63,548 nucleotides of DNA from a virus, in the IMG/VR virus record IMGVR_UViG_3300046167_000466, positions 1 through 63,548 of that record; one strand, given 5' to 3'. Each line of letters opens with the position of its first letter. The stretch's first letter is position 1. The notes beneath the pieces were generated by a model, which saw only the letters and a program-made list of their open reading frames with translations, had not been told where the DNA came from and made no database searches. Shown piece after piece: positions 42,280-51,985 of the stretch. Made by a program: the position numbers and the translations under genes.

Positions 42280-43533
42280 TTATCCTGAATAAGGATCTAT
42301 ACTAAATCCTGCATTTATTAGTGCATCTATAACTAATTCAGTGTAATACCCGTTTGTGGTGTTCCCATCGTCAACTAAGTCGTAACCAAACATAGCGCCA
42401 GCGTTAACTGTATTACCTAAAGACACTTCGCTTGTATAATTAACCAAATTGTTGTTCTGCTGTTCAAACGCACTATTGGTACTGTTGTTGAATGCATCGT
42501 AGAATGTTTGCATTACACCTCTACCATCTCCAGTAGTATTTGGCTCCACTGCAAAATATATACCTCTATACGTTACACCACTGTTGTCTATTACAGCTTT
42601 TAATGCACTCAGGTTGCTCATGGAAGTTGCATTTGGTATTGAATTAGATGGGGAGTACGCGTCATATGGTATAGAGGAATTACTGGCTTCATCTAAAAAT
42701 GACATTACTGTTACAGTATCCGCATTAGGGAATGTTGTGCTAAAAGCAATGCCTTGGTTGTTTAATTGCCTAAAAGGCCTCTCTGTACCGTCATTAACTA
42801 TAAATACCTTTGCGTCATACTCGTCCGATCCATTTGTAGATGTGTCCGTATTTCCGTTGGCTTCCGTACCTGCTGTTGCGTAAAAATCCTGTAAATATGA
42901 TTTTAAGCATGTAGCATCACTATACGGATCCGTAACACCATCACCTAAAAGATCTCTTTCAAGCCTAGCCTGAGTTGTAGCCATTGAACCTGAGCTGTCA
43001 AATATTATTTTAAAGTAAGAGTCTACTGTTGGGACTATACCGCCTATGGTTATTTCTTGCTCATCATATAAACCTGGGGATCCAGCGTCGGTCACTTGTA
43101 TCTTAAATGTAACATTCCCAGCTTGCACCCCGGTTCCATCGTCTTGTATTGTAGCTGTTCCTGTAAAGCCAGCACCGGTCGTTGATAATGTAATCCACGA
43201 AGGAGCATTAATTAAAGACCAAGTAAGCTCATCTTGCTGGTGATCCGGGTCGGTTGCTTCTATCGGTGAGTATGAATAAGAATCACCTACATTAAATGTA
43301 CCTGTTGGCGGCAAAGTGGTAATGTTAGGCGCGTCATTTACTTCTGTCACCTGAACAGTAACTGTGGCTATATTGCTGTCAAAATAACCGTTATTTACAG
43401 AATAAGTAAAGTAACCTGCGTACCCGCTAAAATCTGGATCCGGCACAAAGCTAACAACCCCTGTGTTTATATTAAACGATGTTAACGTACCATTAGTTGT
43501 TCTGTCGTCTATTAGTTTATAAGTTAGTGCCAT
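42280..43533 (-). CDS. Virion protein with cadherin-like repeats and a VWA-type MIDAS motif
   Basis: The gene encodes 417 residues. Residues 1-66 form a cadherin-like module (FVPDPDFSGYAGYFTYSVNN ... VTVQVTEVNDAP), and 67-165 a second Ig-like module (TDPDHQQDELTWSLINAPSW, FKIQVTDAG). Residues 172-410 look like a von Willebrand A domain with D179-S-S-G-S-M, the metal-binding MIDAS. Both module types bind Ca/Mg and mediate adhesion in other systems. It lies just after the tail nozzle, so a tail-tip or appendage adhesion role is inferred. Confidence 0.78.
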   Translation of the reverse strand: MALTYKLIDDRTTNGTLTSFNINTGVVSFVPDPDFSGYAGYFTYSVNNGYFDSNIATVTVQVTEVNDAPNITTLPPTGTFNVGDSYSYSPIEATDPDHQQDELTWSLINAPSWITLSTTGAGFTGTATIQDDGTGVQAGNVTFKIQVTDAGSPGLYDEQEITIGGIVPTVDSYFKIIFDSSGSMATTQARLERDLLGDGVTDPYSDATCLKSYLQDFYATAGTEANGNTDTSTNGSDEYDAKVFIVNDGTERPFRQLNNQGIAFSTTFPNADTVTVMSFLDEASNSSIPYDAYSPSNSIPNATSMSNLSALKAVIDNSGVTYRGIYFAVEPNTTGDGRGVMQTFYDAFNNSTNSAFEQQNNNLVNYTSEVSLGNTVNAGAMFGYDLVDDGNTTNGYYTELVIDALINAGFSIDPYSG

Positions 43534-43536
43534 ATC

Positions 43537-46500
43537 TTAAGGTGTTGGATTATTTGGGTCAGACGCCGCTAATTGTAATGTTACACAAGAAGGGTCACAA
43601 TCTTCTACGAGAGTGTATGTCATATTACCAGCTAACGGAGGCAATACTTCAGTAGAACAGCTATTATCAATAAATACAGTAACATCAAATATTGTAATTG
43701 GAGGCACATCAATAACAGATGCTCTACCTATACCCTGAACAGTGAATTCATTGGTATCTACATTGTTATCTATATTGGTATTAAAAAATGTGTCTTTACC
43801 TTTTATGTTATTAAACCACTTACCTTCTTTATTTAAAAAGTAATCAACCTGTCCTTCTTGAAGATCAGTTACTATAGTTTCAGCCCACCATCCGTCTTTT
43901 TCTATTTGCGTAATAGGCAATAAATTGTTTGCTCTGATTTCAGCTATAGAGTATTCACGGTTAGTAACGTCTATGTTATACTTGTATTCTTTTGCTTCTG
44001 TTCCAGTATAGTTTAATGTTTTATAACCTTTAACCGATAAAGGTGTATTAGCTATAGGCACATTAACTGTGCTAACATACTGCAAACCATAAAAGTTATT
44101 GTAAAGCGTATTAGCTTCATGCTCCCATACTCTACCTTTTTTGAAAGTATAATATTTATTATTTAATGTTAAACCAGATTCTGGTATATATGATTTTCTA
44201 GACGACCAACCATTAACATCTTCTTTAAAAGAAACAGTTGTTTGTTCTGCTGTTTGGGGTAATTTATTTTCCCATTCAGATGTTAAGTTATTTAATGTTA
44301 AATTATATACGCCTTTACTTCCATCAAAGCTACCGATTAATTTATCGTTAATAGCTAAATTGTCAGCAAAGAAATCACCCATTCCGTACCTAGATATCTC
44401 TTCTAATCCGTCTCCGGATAGTCTTAATACAACACCTCTGGATTTGTCTGTAAAGTAAGATCTATATGCGTACTGTGTAAAAGACTCTGGGTTTGTACTA
44501 ATACCAAACTCACCAACATATGGTACAGCTTGACCTAATACTTTCTGATTACTTATAAGCTGCGGACTTCCATCAGCCTCAAATAAAGCGTCTTTATTGG
44601 CTAATACTTTTAAACACTTGTCTTCACATAGCGTTATTAAATCACCGTCTTTAGACCTTGAGTATAGCTTTTGTATACTACCATATATAGGGTTTAAATC
44701 TTTAGTTATAGGTAAAGCTTGTATAAACTGATTGACATTGTTTACACCAGATCTACTATTAAATATTTGTGAAAATATAAATCCTGTTTTTCTATCCTCT
44801 TCTTGATAAGGATCATCTAATACAGCGGAAGCTTTAACACCTTTAGCGATGTATGGTGCATTAAAATCGTCACCAATTCTATTAGACTCAACTCCATTAC
44901 CAAATGATACACAGTTGAAAAAATCTAATGTGTGCTGAGTACCATGCTCAGATATAGAGTAAGCCTTACTGCCTTCGAAATATATATCTAAATCGATTTG
45001 TTCCTTTGGCTCGGTTTCAAATACAGCTGGATTGGTGCTAGTAAATGAACTTGACTCTGTAAAAGAGCTTAAAAGTTCTATAGCTGTTGTAGCACTACTT
45101 TGTCTGTTGCCTCTATCATTTAAAGGCAATATACTTTCTGGCGTCCATACAATTGGCTTATCTAAGTCTAAGTCAAACCTGGTTCTTTTATTTGAACCCC
45201 AGTTACTGTCAGATGACCAACTTTTATCAAAGTTTCTTACACTGTAAGTTCTAGCCCCTGTAGTTGTATAAACCTCGCCATTAGGATCGTCTGTAAACCT
45301 TATTTTAGCGCCTGGCTCTTTTATAGCTTGCACAAAATCTGCAAACTGAGCAGTGCCACTTGTATTACCAAGCTCACCTGTTCTCGCTCCGTGATAATCT
45401 ATACTAATAGTAGTTGCACCTACTTTTATACCAGGAGCAGGATCAGGAGCTTCGTGCGGTCTGTATGTCGTGGAATTGTTAATCTGCCAACCTCCTCGTA
45501 CACCACCACTGCTATATCGCCAATGGCTGTATTCGTTGTAAGCCGTAACTTGGGTATTTCTAAACCCTGTTACTCTAGCCCGTATAGTGTAATCCTCTTC
45601 TTGATTAGCTGATAGTATATTATTATTTAAAGACGCGTTTCTATAAAGCTTAATAAAAAATCTACCTTCAAATTCAGGTTTATTTTCTGTTTTCTTTTTA
45701 AATATTCTAGCGAATAAACCAGTTAAAGGTGCTGATACGTTACCAATAACCTCTTCAATATCGTCTTGTATTTTCGACTCTAAACTTACTCTATACCAAT
45801 CACTACCAGCAGTAAACAAAGCAATCGATGCTACCTCATATTGTATTGATTTAGCATTAGCCGATCCAAATTCTATAACTAATCCAGACTCGCTTTCTAA
45901 CCCATTAAAACTGCTATCTTGCCATTTATCTTTGTCTATGTCTACAAATATAGTATCTGGGCTTGGGAAGCCGCTAGGTTCAAACATACTCTGATCTTGC
46001 AGTCTACCCGCCTCTACTCTTCTGGTCTTTAAGAACAGCGGAGCTTCGTTGCTTATTGCTATAATTTTAAATCTAGCCTCGTCTAGTACTGCAACATCGT
46101 TACTATGCTGCTTCTTCAATACCAAAAAATCTTCTTCAGTAACCTTGTTTCTATCCGAAGAAGGTATCGATAACCATATATTACCATCTTCAGCTAGGTA
46201 GTATCTATCCATAGCTAAATTGTAATACTCTGTAGAAGGGTCTTTAATATAGTATTTAAAATGCGTTGCCCAGCTCGGTGCGGCTGATTGTATTTGAGCA
46301 GTAAAAGATGTGCTGACATTAGAGTATTCTTTCTCTAAAGAAAACCCTGCGTTTTTTGAAGAAAATACTGGAGACTGTCTACCGTACTCATCTTGATAAA
46401 CCACACCTACTTGATATGTTCTTAACGACTTAACACTATTTCTAGGTACAGACGGAACAGGTTCAGTGCCATTTTCAAGTATAGAAAGACTAATTTCTGG

Positions 46501-47862
46501 CTGTATTTCAAAATCGTAGTTTTGTTTATAGTTAGCAAATATTAGTCTATTAGCACTAAACTCCAATGCTTTTGCAGACCTAGGTACATTATCCCATGGT
46601 CTTAACAATTGATTTGCTTCTACGTTTTTATATATAAGTTCAGAATCTAGCTCAAAATCTGTTTCAGATATATCTATATCGTCTACAACATATATACTAG
46701 CACTATTATCCGCTTTATACAAAACCTCTAAACGCTCAACATCATCGGGCGGCGTGTCAAATCCTGAAAGTTTTAATCTTTTTATTGTGTTATACATCCC
46801 AAGGTTATACCCTTTTAATGTATTCCATTCATAACCACCTGGCTCAAAAGCTACTTGTGTAAAAGGAGAAAAAGCCGAATACTGGTTATTGTTAAATTTC
46901 CATCGGTAAGCAAACCTAACAAATTTGTTTTTAAATATACCTTCTGGCTCTACTAAGTCTCCCTCATATAATAAAGATCCTGAAGGAATGTTTTCAGGAG
47001 CAGAAGCTACAATGCACGATATAGATGTCGTGTACACTGGAGCTACAACTTGTAGTCTAAGTATAATATCAACCGACTCTGATCCGTCTGTATCAGTGGT
47101 TGTACATTCTATTGTATCTCCTTCGTTTAAGTTAGGTATTAAGTTTGCTACAATTGTTACTGGAGAACCATTAGGCAAGGTTATTGTATTGCCCTGGGAA
47201 TCTGTAGTTCGGAAGTCGTATGTAAATGTGAAGTTTGTTGGCTCGTTTCTAAACGAAGTAAACAGCTCTATTTGAGGAGGTGTAAGCGGGTGCTTTCTTA
47301 TTACAGTAATATCCTCTTCTATAAAAGGTCTACCGTAGATATTCGAATGGCTTAAAAAACTCACTGCTGAATCTATCCATTTGCTTACATCAAGCTGTTT
47401 GGGCTCTGTTAACCCGTCTGTCCAGTATAATATACCCTCTATTATAGTCAGCCCCGTTATAAGTCGATCTGGGCTAAATTTTAAAATGTTAGCAGTGTCT
47501 ACTAAGACAGGTTTAATTACATTTGTTTGTTCATTAAATTCGTATATAGCGTCGGCTTGATCGTAAGTTATAAAAGAATATATTTTATTAGCAGGCTCAT
47601 CTTTTACGGTTGCTATACACGTTGCATTACTTGGTATAAAATCACCACCACTCCACTCTATAAATTCGCCTGTGTTCTGGTTAAATGATTTATATTTTCT
47701 TTCTAAGTTACCTTGAATATTTTCAATAGCTCCTACATCTGAACCTTGTGAGTCTGACACTTGAATATTTAAAGCGTCCACATAGGCTCCATTAGGAACA
47801 AGTCTTTCGTCGAGGTCTTTGTTCATAGTACCTCCTTGGAAAGTCCTTACAAGTTCCGCCAT
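43537..47862 (-). CDS. Tail nozzle/stabilisation protein (T7 gp12-like, crAss type)
   Basis: The gene encodes 1441 residues. The N-terminus MAELVRTFQGGTMNKDLDER, LVPNGAYVDALNIQVSDSQG is characteristic of the large tail tube/nozzle proteins of crAss-like and marine podoviruses. Many repeated beta segments follow, consistent with a propeller-type nozzle that hangs below the adaptor ring. It follows the two adaptor genes in the usual order. The last 50 residues resemble a carbohydrate-binding or Ig-like end. Confidence 0.85.
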   Translation of the reverse strand: MAELVRTFQGGTMNKDLDERLVPNGAYVDALNIQVSDSQGSDVGAIENIQGNLERKYKSFNQNTGEFIEWSGGDFIPSNATCIATVKDEPANKIYSFITYDQADAIYEFNEQTNVIKPVLVDTANILKFSPDRLITGLTIIEGILYWTDGLTEPKQLDVSKWIDSAVSFLSHSNIYGRPFIEEDITVIRKHPLTPPQIELFTSFRNEPTNFTFTYDFRTTDSQGNTITLPNGSPVTIVANLIPNLNEGDTIECTTTDTDGSESVDIILRLQVVAPVYTTSISCIVASAPENIPSGSLLYEGDLVEPEGIFKNKFVRFAYRWKFNNNQYSAFSPFTQVAFEPGGYEWNTLKGYNLGMYNTIKRLKLSGFDTPPDDVERLEVLYKADNSASIYVVDDIDISETDFELDSELIYKNVEANQLLRPWDNVPRSAKALEFSANRLIFANYKQNYDFEIQPEISLSILENGTEPVPSVPRNSVKSLRTYQVGVVYQDEYGRQSPVFSSKNAGFSLEKEYSNVSTSFTAQIQSAAPSWATHFKYYIKDPSTEYYNLAMDRYYLAEDGNIWLSIPSSDRNKVTEEDFLVLKKQHSNDVAVLDEARFKIIAISNEAPLFLKTRRVEAGRLQDQSMFEPSGFPSPDTIFVDIDKDKWQDSSFNGLESESGLVIEFGSANAKSIQYEVASIALFTAGSDWYRVSLESKIQDDIEEVIGNVSAPLTGLFARIFKKKTENKPEFEGRFFIKLYRNASLNNNILSANQEEDYTIRARVTGFRNTQVTAYNEYSHWRYSSGGVRGGWQINNSTTYRPHEAPDPAPGIKVGATTISIDYHGARTGELGNTSGTAQFADFVQAIKEPGAKIRFTDDPNGEVYTTTGARTYSVRNFDKSWSSDSNWGSNKRTRFDLDLDKPIVWTPESILPLNDRGNRQSSATTAIELLSSFTESSSFTSTNPAVFETEPKEQIDLDIYFEGSKAYSISEHGTQHTLDFFNCVSFGNGVESNRIGDDFNAPYIAKGVKASAVLDDPYQEEDRKTGFIFSQIFNSRSGVNNVNQFIQALPITKDLNPIYGSIQKLYSRSKDGDLITLCEDKCLKVLANKDALFEADGSPQLISNQKVLGQAVPYVGEFGISTNPESFTQYAYRSYFTDKSRGVVLRLSGDGLEEISRYGMGDFFADNLAINDKLIGSFDGSKGVYNLTLNNLTSEWENKLPQTAEQTTVSFKEDVNGWSSRKSYIPESGLTLNNKYYTFKKGRVWEHEANTLYNNFYGLQYVSTVNVPIANTPLSVKGYKTLNYTGTEAKEYKYNIDVTNREYSIAEIRANNLLPITQIEKDGWWAETIVTDLQEGQVDYFLNKEGKWFNNIKGKDTFFNTNIDNNVDTNEFTVQGIGRASVIDVPPITIFDVTVFIDNSCSTEVLPPLAGNMTYTLVEDCDPSCVTLQLAASDPNNPTP

Positions 47863-47865
47863 ATT

Positions 47866-48786
47866 CTAGTGTTTTATTTGCTTAGACTTGCCTCGCATAA
47901 CCTGCGTAAGCTCTTCTAATTTTAAATTCGATAGTCTTAATTTAGCATTTCTTTTGGATGCTCTTGCTTCTTTTTTGTATCTCTGGACAATGTATTCCGG
48001 ATATGATGGCCGCGATGATATAATAGCGTAAGCTATATACTTATATAAAGCTTCTTCTGCAAATTTGTGTATCTTGCTATCTTCATCTGTGGCTAAGCCG
48101 TCTGATACGTATTTTATAGTAACGATCTGACCAACTATGTTTGAACTAAAATGCATTATCCCTCTTATTGGATCTATAAAAAACACGCCATTACTATTTG
48201 CAAACTCTGGGTCTAACCCATATCTTTGTCCGACTCTGCCTTTGTTTAATAGGTCTGTATTATTTACATTTTGAAAGTCTGATTCTAATGTACTACCAGA
48301 ACCTTCCGCTGCTCTAAATCTTTTAAAGGTTTCAGAAGGAGTAGCTGTTACTATTTCACGGCTTTGTTCATCAAATATATATTCATATGAATTATCTTGA
48401 ACATACGGCAACGGGTCTCCTGTTTTTCTTGCTGGGTAAAGTATTCTTTCCATACCAGCACCGTCTGTCATTGATATTTTTGTATAGCCAACAAAATCTT
48501 GCGGCAATGGTACATATAAGGTAGGGCCAACCTCAACTTCAATAAATTTAGCTGTAGGTAAAACATCAAAGCTCATTTCAGCTAAACCACGCTGAGCATG
48601 GAAAGCGACATCACTTCTTTTTAGTCTGGGTATAAGCTTATCTTGGCCAACGTTAGATACAATAAAATTATTTATTACATCACCTATAGAAATAAATTGA
48701 TAATCACCGTAGTTTTCATCGTAGCTATTCCATATACCGTCGGGGCCTAAATAGTATTGTTCGTTATTTTGATATAGTAACCCCAT
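47866..48786 (-). CDS. Head-tail ring/adaptor protein
   Basis: The gene encodes 306 residues: MGLLYQNNEQYYLGPDGIWN, then SDVAFHAQRGLAEMSFDVLP and LYVPLPQDFVGYTKISM. Its place between a smaller adaptor and the tail nozzle, and its general style, match the ring/tail-tubular proteins of crAss-like phages. The C-terminal 60 residues are basic and helical (KKEARASKRNAKLRLSNLKL). Assignment is by context and remembered family pattern. Confidence 0.75.
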   Translation of the reverse strand: MGLLYQNNEQYYLGPDGIWNSYDENYGDYQFISIGDVINNFIVSNVGQDKLIPRLKRSDVAFHAQRGLAEMSFDVLPTAKFIEVEVGPTLYVPLPQDFVGYTKISMTDGAGMERILYPARKTGDPLPYVQDNSYEYIFDEQSREIVTATPSETFKRFRAAEGSGSTLESDFQNVNNTDLLNKGRVGQRYGLDPEFANSNGVFFIDPIRGIMHFSSNIVGQIVTIKYVSDGLATDEDSKIHKFAEEALYKYIAYAIISSRPSYPEYIVQRYKKEARASKRNAKLRLSNLKLEELTQVMRGKSKQIKH

Positions 48787-48789
48787 TTA

Positions 48790-49575
48790 TTATGCTTTTT
48801 CTTGTTGTGTATTTCTAACTTCTTCTTGCGCTGCTATTTGATACATTTGAATATCTTTAACAGATAAGCCAGAAAATTCTAATATTTTGATTACAAGCTC
48901 AGTTTCTTCAGATGGATCTAATTCAAAATCTACAGAGTAAGTAGCGTCATATAACGCTTCTCCGTATACCATTTGATATTTCCACTCTACTTTAGCGGGC
49001 TTACGTATATAATTACACTTTACACCAGAAGTTAATTCTTCATCTCCGTATACATTTATATTGCCATTTTTCGATGTATATATCGGCATACTGTTTTTAG
49101 GCTTAGTTAATGGTGATAAGTTTAAATACAATAGTTCATTACCGTTAACTCTTTCAGCTTCAATTTGATTACTTAATGTTTGTCTGTATATTACAGGATC
49201 ATTGGGTGGGTAATTTGCTATTTGTGTTGGAGAAGGATACAAATCACGTGTAATTGTGTTTGTATATATAACAGTACCAAGGCGGTACATATCTGACGGC
49301 AAAGCATAGTAGTTGTCTGTCAAATTATAAGTTAGCGCTGACTGTGTTTCGAAAGTCGCTATCTTTTTATTGAGTAGATCAAGCATGTCTGAATACTCTG
49401 TATCGTTACCAGGTATTCTTCCAAACTGATTAATATCATAAAAATACTGCTCAAATAAATCGAGTTGTGCTTGGTTTGCAAATAAATTAAACTCCTGAGG
49501 CGTAACATATCCTCGTTGTTCTTTGTTGAGAATACCCAACACTCTTTGATAAACAGTATCTATACTTACGCTCAT
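48790..49575 (-). CDS. Head-tail adaptor protein
   Basis: The gene encodes 261 residues (MSVSIDTVYQRVLGILNKEQ, RGYVTPQEFNLFANQAQLDL). An N-terminal helical bundle and later beta region (YYALPSDMYRLGTVIYTNTI) match the first ring protein of crAss-like podoviruses. It comes after a 57-base gap holding two competing hairpins, and ends 3 bases before the next gene. Confidence 0.77.
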   Translation of the reverse strand: MSVSIDTVYQRVLGILNKEQRGYVTPQEFNLFANQAQLDLFEQYFYDINQFGRIPGNDTEYSDMLDLLNKKIATFETQSALTYNLTDNYYALPSDMYRLGTVIYTNTITRDLYPSPTQIANYPPNDPVIYRQTLSNQIEAERVNGNELLYLNLSPLTKPKNSMPIYTSKNGNINVYGDEELTSGVKCNYIRKPAKVEWKYQMVYGEALYDATYSVDFELDPSEETELVIKILEFSGLSVKDIQMYQIAAQEEVRNTQQEKA

Positions 49576-49594
49576 ATTTTTTTATTTATAGTAA

Positions 49595-49631
49595 TTAGGC
49601 CACTCATACAATGGCCTAACCACTATGAGTG
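49595..49631 (-). promoter_or_regulatory. Two mutually exclusive hairpins between head genes
   Basis: On the plus strand, TTAGGCCA (49595-49602) pairs with TGGCCTAA (49612-49619), while CACTCATA (49601-49608) pairs with TATGAGTG (49624-49631). Both stems are perfect 8-mers and overlap, so only one can form fully at a time. They begin two bases after the stop codon of the upstream gene. Confidence 0.55.
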
Positions 49632-49632
49632 A

Positions 49633-50463
49633 CTATTTAAGTCTTTTTTCAATTGCTTTATAAACCTCAACACCGTCATCAGTTTTAAACCATGCAGCTA
49701 ATGCTGAATATGGATTTTCATCGAATGGTATAGTTAAAAGCTTTCTTTTAGTATCGCCGTACGTAAAAGTTCTTTGATCTGCTGATAATTGTATAATGCG
49801 TGACTCAACAGCTTTAATACCAAAGTTTCTTAATTGTACATTATCGTCTTTAGCAAGCTCAACAAACAGTAAAGGTTTTCTTTTTGCAAAAATCAAACCA
49901 TCGCGTTTTAATTCGCTGCTTGACAAGTCATTAACTTTGTTACCAAATTCAACTCTTAAAATAGCTTCTAGCTCATCTATGCTAAGTGACTTAGCTAGGT
50001 TTAGCGCTTCTATTTCAGCCTCAATCCAATCTAATTGATTTGCAGCTTGTTGTACTGGCTTGTACTCTTCATACACCTCGTCTTTGAAAGGGTGGTATAA
50101 TGAAAGTAGTTTTTGTAAATTTTGATTTTCTTTTGGCACACGTAATGCCCCATCTCTCATTACAATTCTACCTAAAGTGGCAGGTCCTTGTTGTTCATCA
50201 ACAAATGGCGATCTTTGGTTGGTAGCGTATTTTAACTCACGCTGGTAACCTTTATTTTCGTCAAACCACATTAAGGGTCTTTTTGCTGAATGTTTAGATG
50301 GTATTGTAAATACTAAAGGTTGTTTATTGCTTTTAAGCGTATATAATCTATCTTTAATTTCCCACTCTGGTTTAGCGGGTTGTTTTTTAATTTGTTGTGT
50401 TTTTTCAACAACTGGCTGAGGCGCAACCTCAACTTTTTCTTCTGCGTTAGCTTTCTTAGCCAT
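49633..50463 (-). CDS. Head-associated protein of unknown function
   Basis: The gene encodes 276 residues. It has a basic, disordered N-terminus (MAKKANAEEKVEVAPQPVVE), then PLMWFDENKGYQRELKYATN and helical C-terminal parts. It directly follows the major capsid gene after a hairpin, the usual site of head decoration or completion proteins. No family is recognised. Confidence 0.72.
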   Translation of the reverse strand: MAKKANAEEKVEVAPQPVVEKTQQIKKQPAKPEWEIKDRLYTLKSNKQPLVFTIPSKHSAKRPLMWFDENKGYQRELKYATNQRSPFVDEQQGPATLGRIVMRDGALRVPKENQNLQKLLSLYHPFKDEVYEEYKPVQQAANQLDWIEAEIEALNLAKSLSIDELEAILRVEFGNKVNDLSSSELKRDGLIFAKRKPLLFVELAKDDNVQLRNFGIKAVESRIIQLSADQRTFTYGDTKRKLLTIPFDENPYSALAAWFKTDDGVEVYKAIEKRLK

Positions 50464-50501
50464 AATATGATATAATAAAAATGTTAATAAAGGTAATAAC
50501 T

Positions 50502-50524
50502 ACCCCCGTAAATTCAACGAGGGT
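50502..50524 (-). terminator. Hairpin after the major capsid gene
   Basis: In mRNA sense, ACCCTCGT and ACGGGGGT form an 8-bp stem (one U-G) with loop TGAATTT. It lies 20 bases past the capsid stop and is flanked by further GTAAT/ATTAC pairing. It probably acts as a partial terminator or 3'-end stabiliser, raising capsid mRNA over downstream genes. Confidence 0.55.
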
Positions 50525-50543
50525 AATTACTACAGTAAAAATA

Positions 50544-51959
50544 CTAGCTTGTTGCTTTCAACAATACAAAGTTGTTAGCAGCTTGTACACATAGTGCTCT
50601 TTCAGATAAGAAATGAACATTCATTTCATCAGCGTCACTTGTGAAGTTACCACCAACTGATCCAGTCACCCAAGACTTTAATCTACGGTCATCAGCTTCA
50701 GAAGCTCTGTAGCGAATATGTAGGAATGGTCGTGAGATATTCTTTCCTAATTGTTGATCATAAACTGTTGAAGTTCCTGCTGGTACCAAAACACCTTCAA
50801 TATCTGCAACCAATCCACGAGTTGTAGAATCGTTTAGATATTTCCAGTCAGTCTTATAAAAATCATAAGAACCTCTTCGGAATCCAGAGAATCCTAAGTT
50901 TAGAGCCATATCTTCAGAGTTGTCAAATACACCGTAAGATGTACCGCCAGCTCCGTAAGAATTTTGTTGTGCTAGCATGTTATCGATAGACAAAGAAGTT
51001 CCACGATCTAGGAAAAGCATGTTTTCTTCGATAGCACCTTGCTTATCAAGTTCAGCTAGAATAGTATCAAATTCAGCAAGACCTGCACCATCTGCAGCGG
51101 CAAAGTCAGCGTCATTATATACTAAACCACGAGTCTCTAATACAGAGAATAAACCGTCAGAACCAGTAATCGCTGAACCGCCTCCAAATCCAGAAGCAGG
51201 AGTGATAGCTCTTGTTGTTCCATCAACGTTTAATGATTTCTCAGCTTCAACCATAGCCATTTCAAGTTGATCTTCAAAACGGATACGAGCTTCGTGCTCA
51301 GATTTTAAGTACCAAAGGTAACCAGAAGTTCCAGCTTCAGTAGTTACTTCTACCCAACCAATTTGAGCAACATCAGAACCGTTTACATTATACTTATCTC
51401 TAAGGATAATTGGCTTGTTGTTGAAAGTTGTGAAAGAAGCGTCAACTGAATTACCAGCGTTGCTAGTTCCTTTAGCATATTCAGAACCGTAAACAAATAC
51501 TTTTACGTCGTCCCCAGTTACTGTAATACCAGAAACCTCACCGTAAGTATCTACAGTTACAGTTTGTCCTACTACGTCTTTAACATAAGCTTTCTGAGTA
51601 GTGAATCCTTTAGACACGATAATAGTCATACCTTTACCGATCAAGTGACCAGCTGGGAATGTAAGATTAGCTGTATCTACTACAGAAACATCGTCATAAG
51701 CGATATGTAAACGACCTTGCTCAGACCATACTACTTGGTCAGAAGCCATAGGCATCTCTGCCCCAACCATACGTAAAAATCCAGAGATAGTACGATTACC
51801 GTATCTCTCTACTTCTTTTTCGTATACTTCAGGTAGAAATTGTTGTGTAAAATCCATCTCTCCTACAGAAAGATAGTTGTCACCAAACAAGCCCTTTACT
51901 GGGCGTGGGGTCAAGTGACTTAGGTTTGCCAACGAGGTTGGCGAAGTTGCAAATGCCAT
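50544..51959 (-). CDS. Major capsid protein
   Basis: The gene encodes 471 residues. It starts MAFATSPTSLANLSHLTPRP and lies downstream of portal and a scaffold-like gene, the standard place. It has DFTQQFLPEVYEKEVERYGN (long N-arm region) and a compact alpha/beta remainder consistent with the HK97 fold, as in crAss-like capsids. Codon use is less A/T-extreme than its neighbours, with many GTA/GCA/TCA codons, as often seen for highly expressed phage genes. A strong hairpin follows. Confidence 0.87.
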   Translation of the reverse strand: MAFATSPTSLANLSHLTPRPVKGLFGDNYLSVGEMDFTQQFLPEVYEKEVERYGNRTISGFLRMVGAEMPMASDQVVWSEQGRLHIAYDDVSVVDTANLTFPAGHLIGKGMTIIVSKGFTTQKAYVKDVVGQTVTVDTYGEVSGITVTGDDVKVFVYGSEYAKGTSNAGNSVDASFTTFNNKPIILRDKYNVNGSDVAQIGWVEVTTEAGTSGYLWYLKSEHEARIRFEDQLEMAMVEAEKSLNVDGTTRAITPASGFGGGSAITGSDGLFSVLETRGLVYNDADFAAADGAGLAEFDTILAELDKQGAIEENMLFLDRGTSLSIDNMLAQQNSYGAGGTSYGVFDNSEDMALNLGFSGFRRGSYDFYKTDWKYLNDSTTRGLVADIEGVLVPAGTSTVYDQQLGKNISRPFLHIRYRASEADDRRLKSWVTGSVGGNFTSDADEMNVHFLSERALCVQAANNFVLLKATS

Positions 51960-51985
51960 TTTATTATTTTTTAATGGTTAACTAA

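Noticed and set aside
49595-49631. Classical H-type pseudoknot
   Set aside because: The interleaved stems leave no loop to span the 8-bp stem, so alternative hairpins are more realistic than a pseudoknot.
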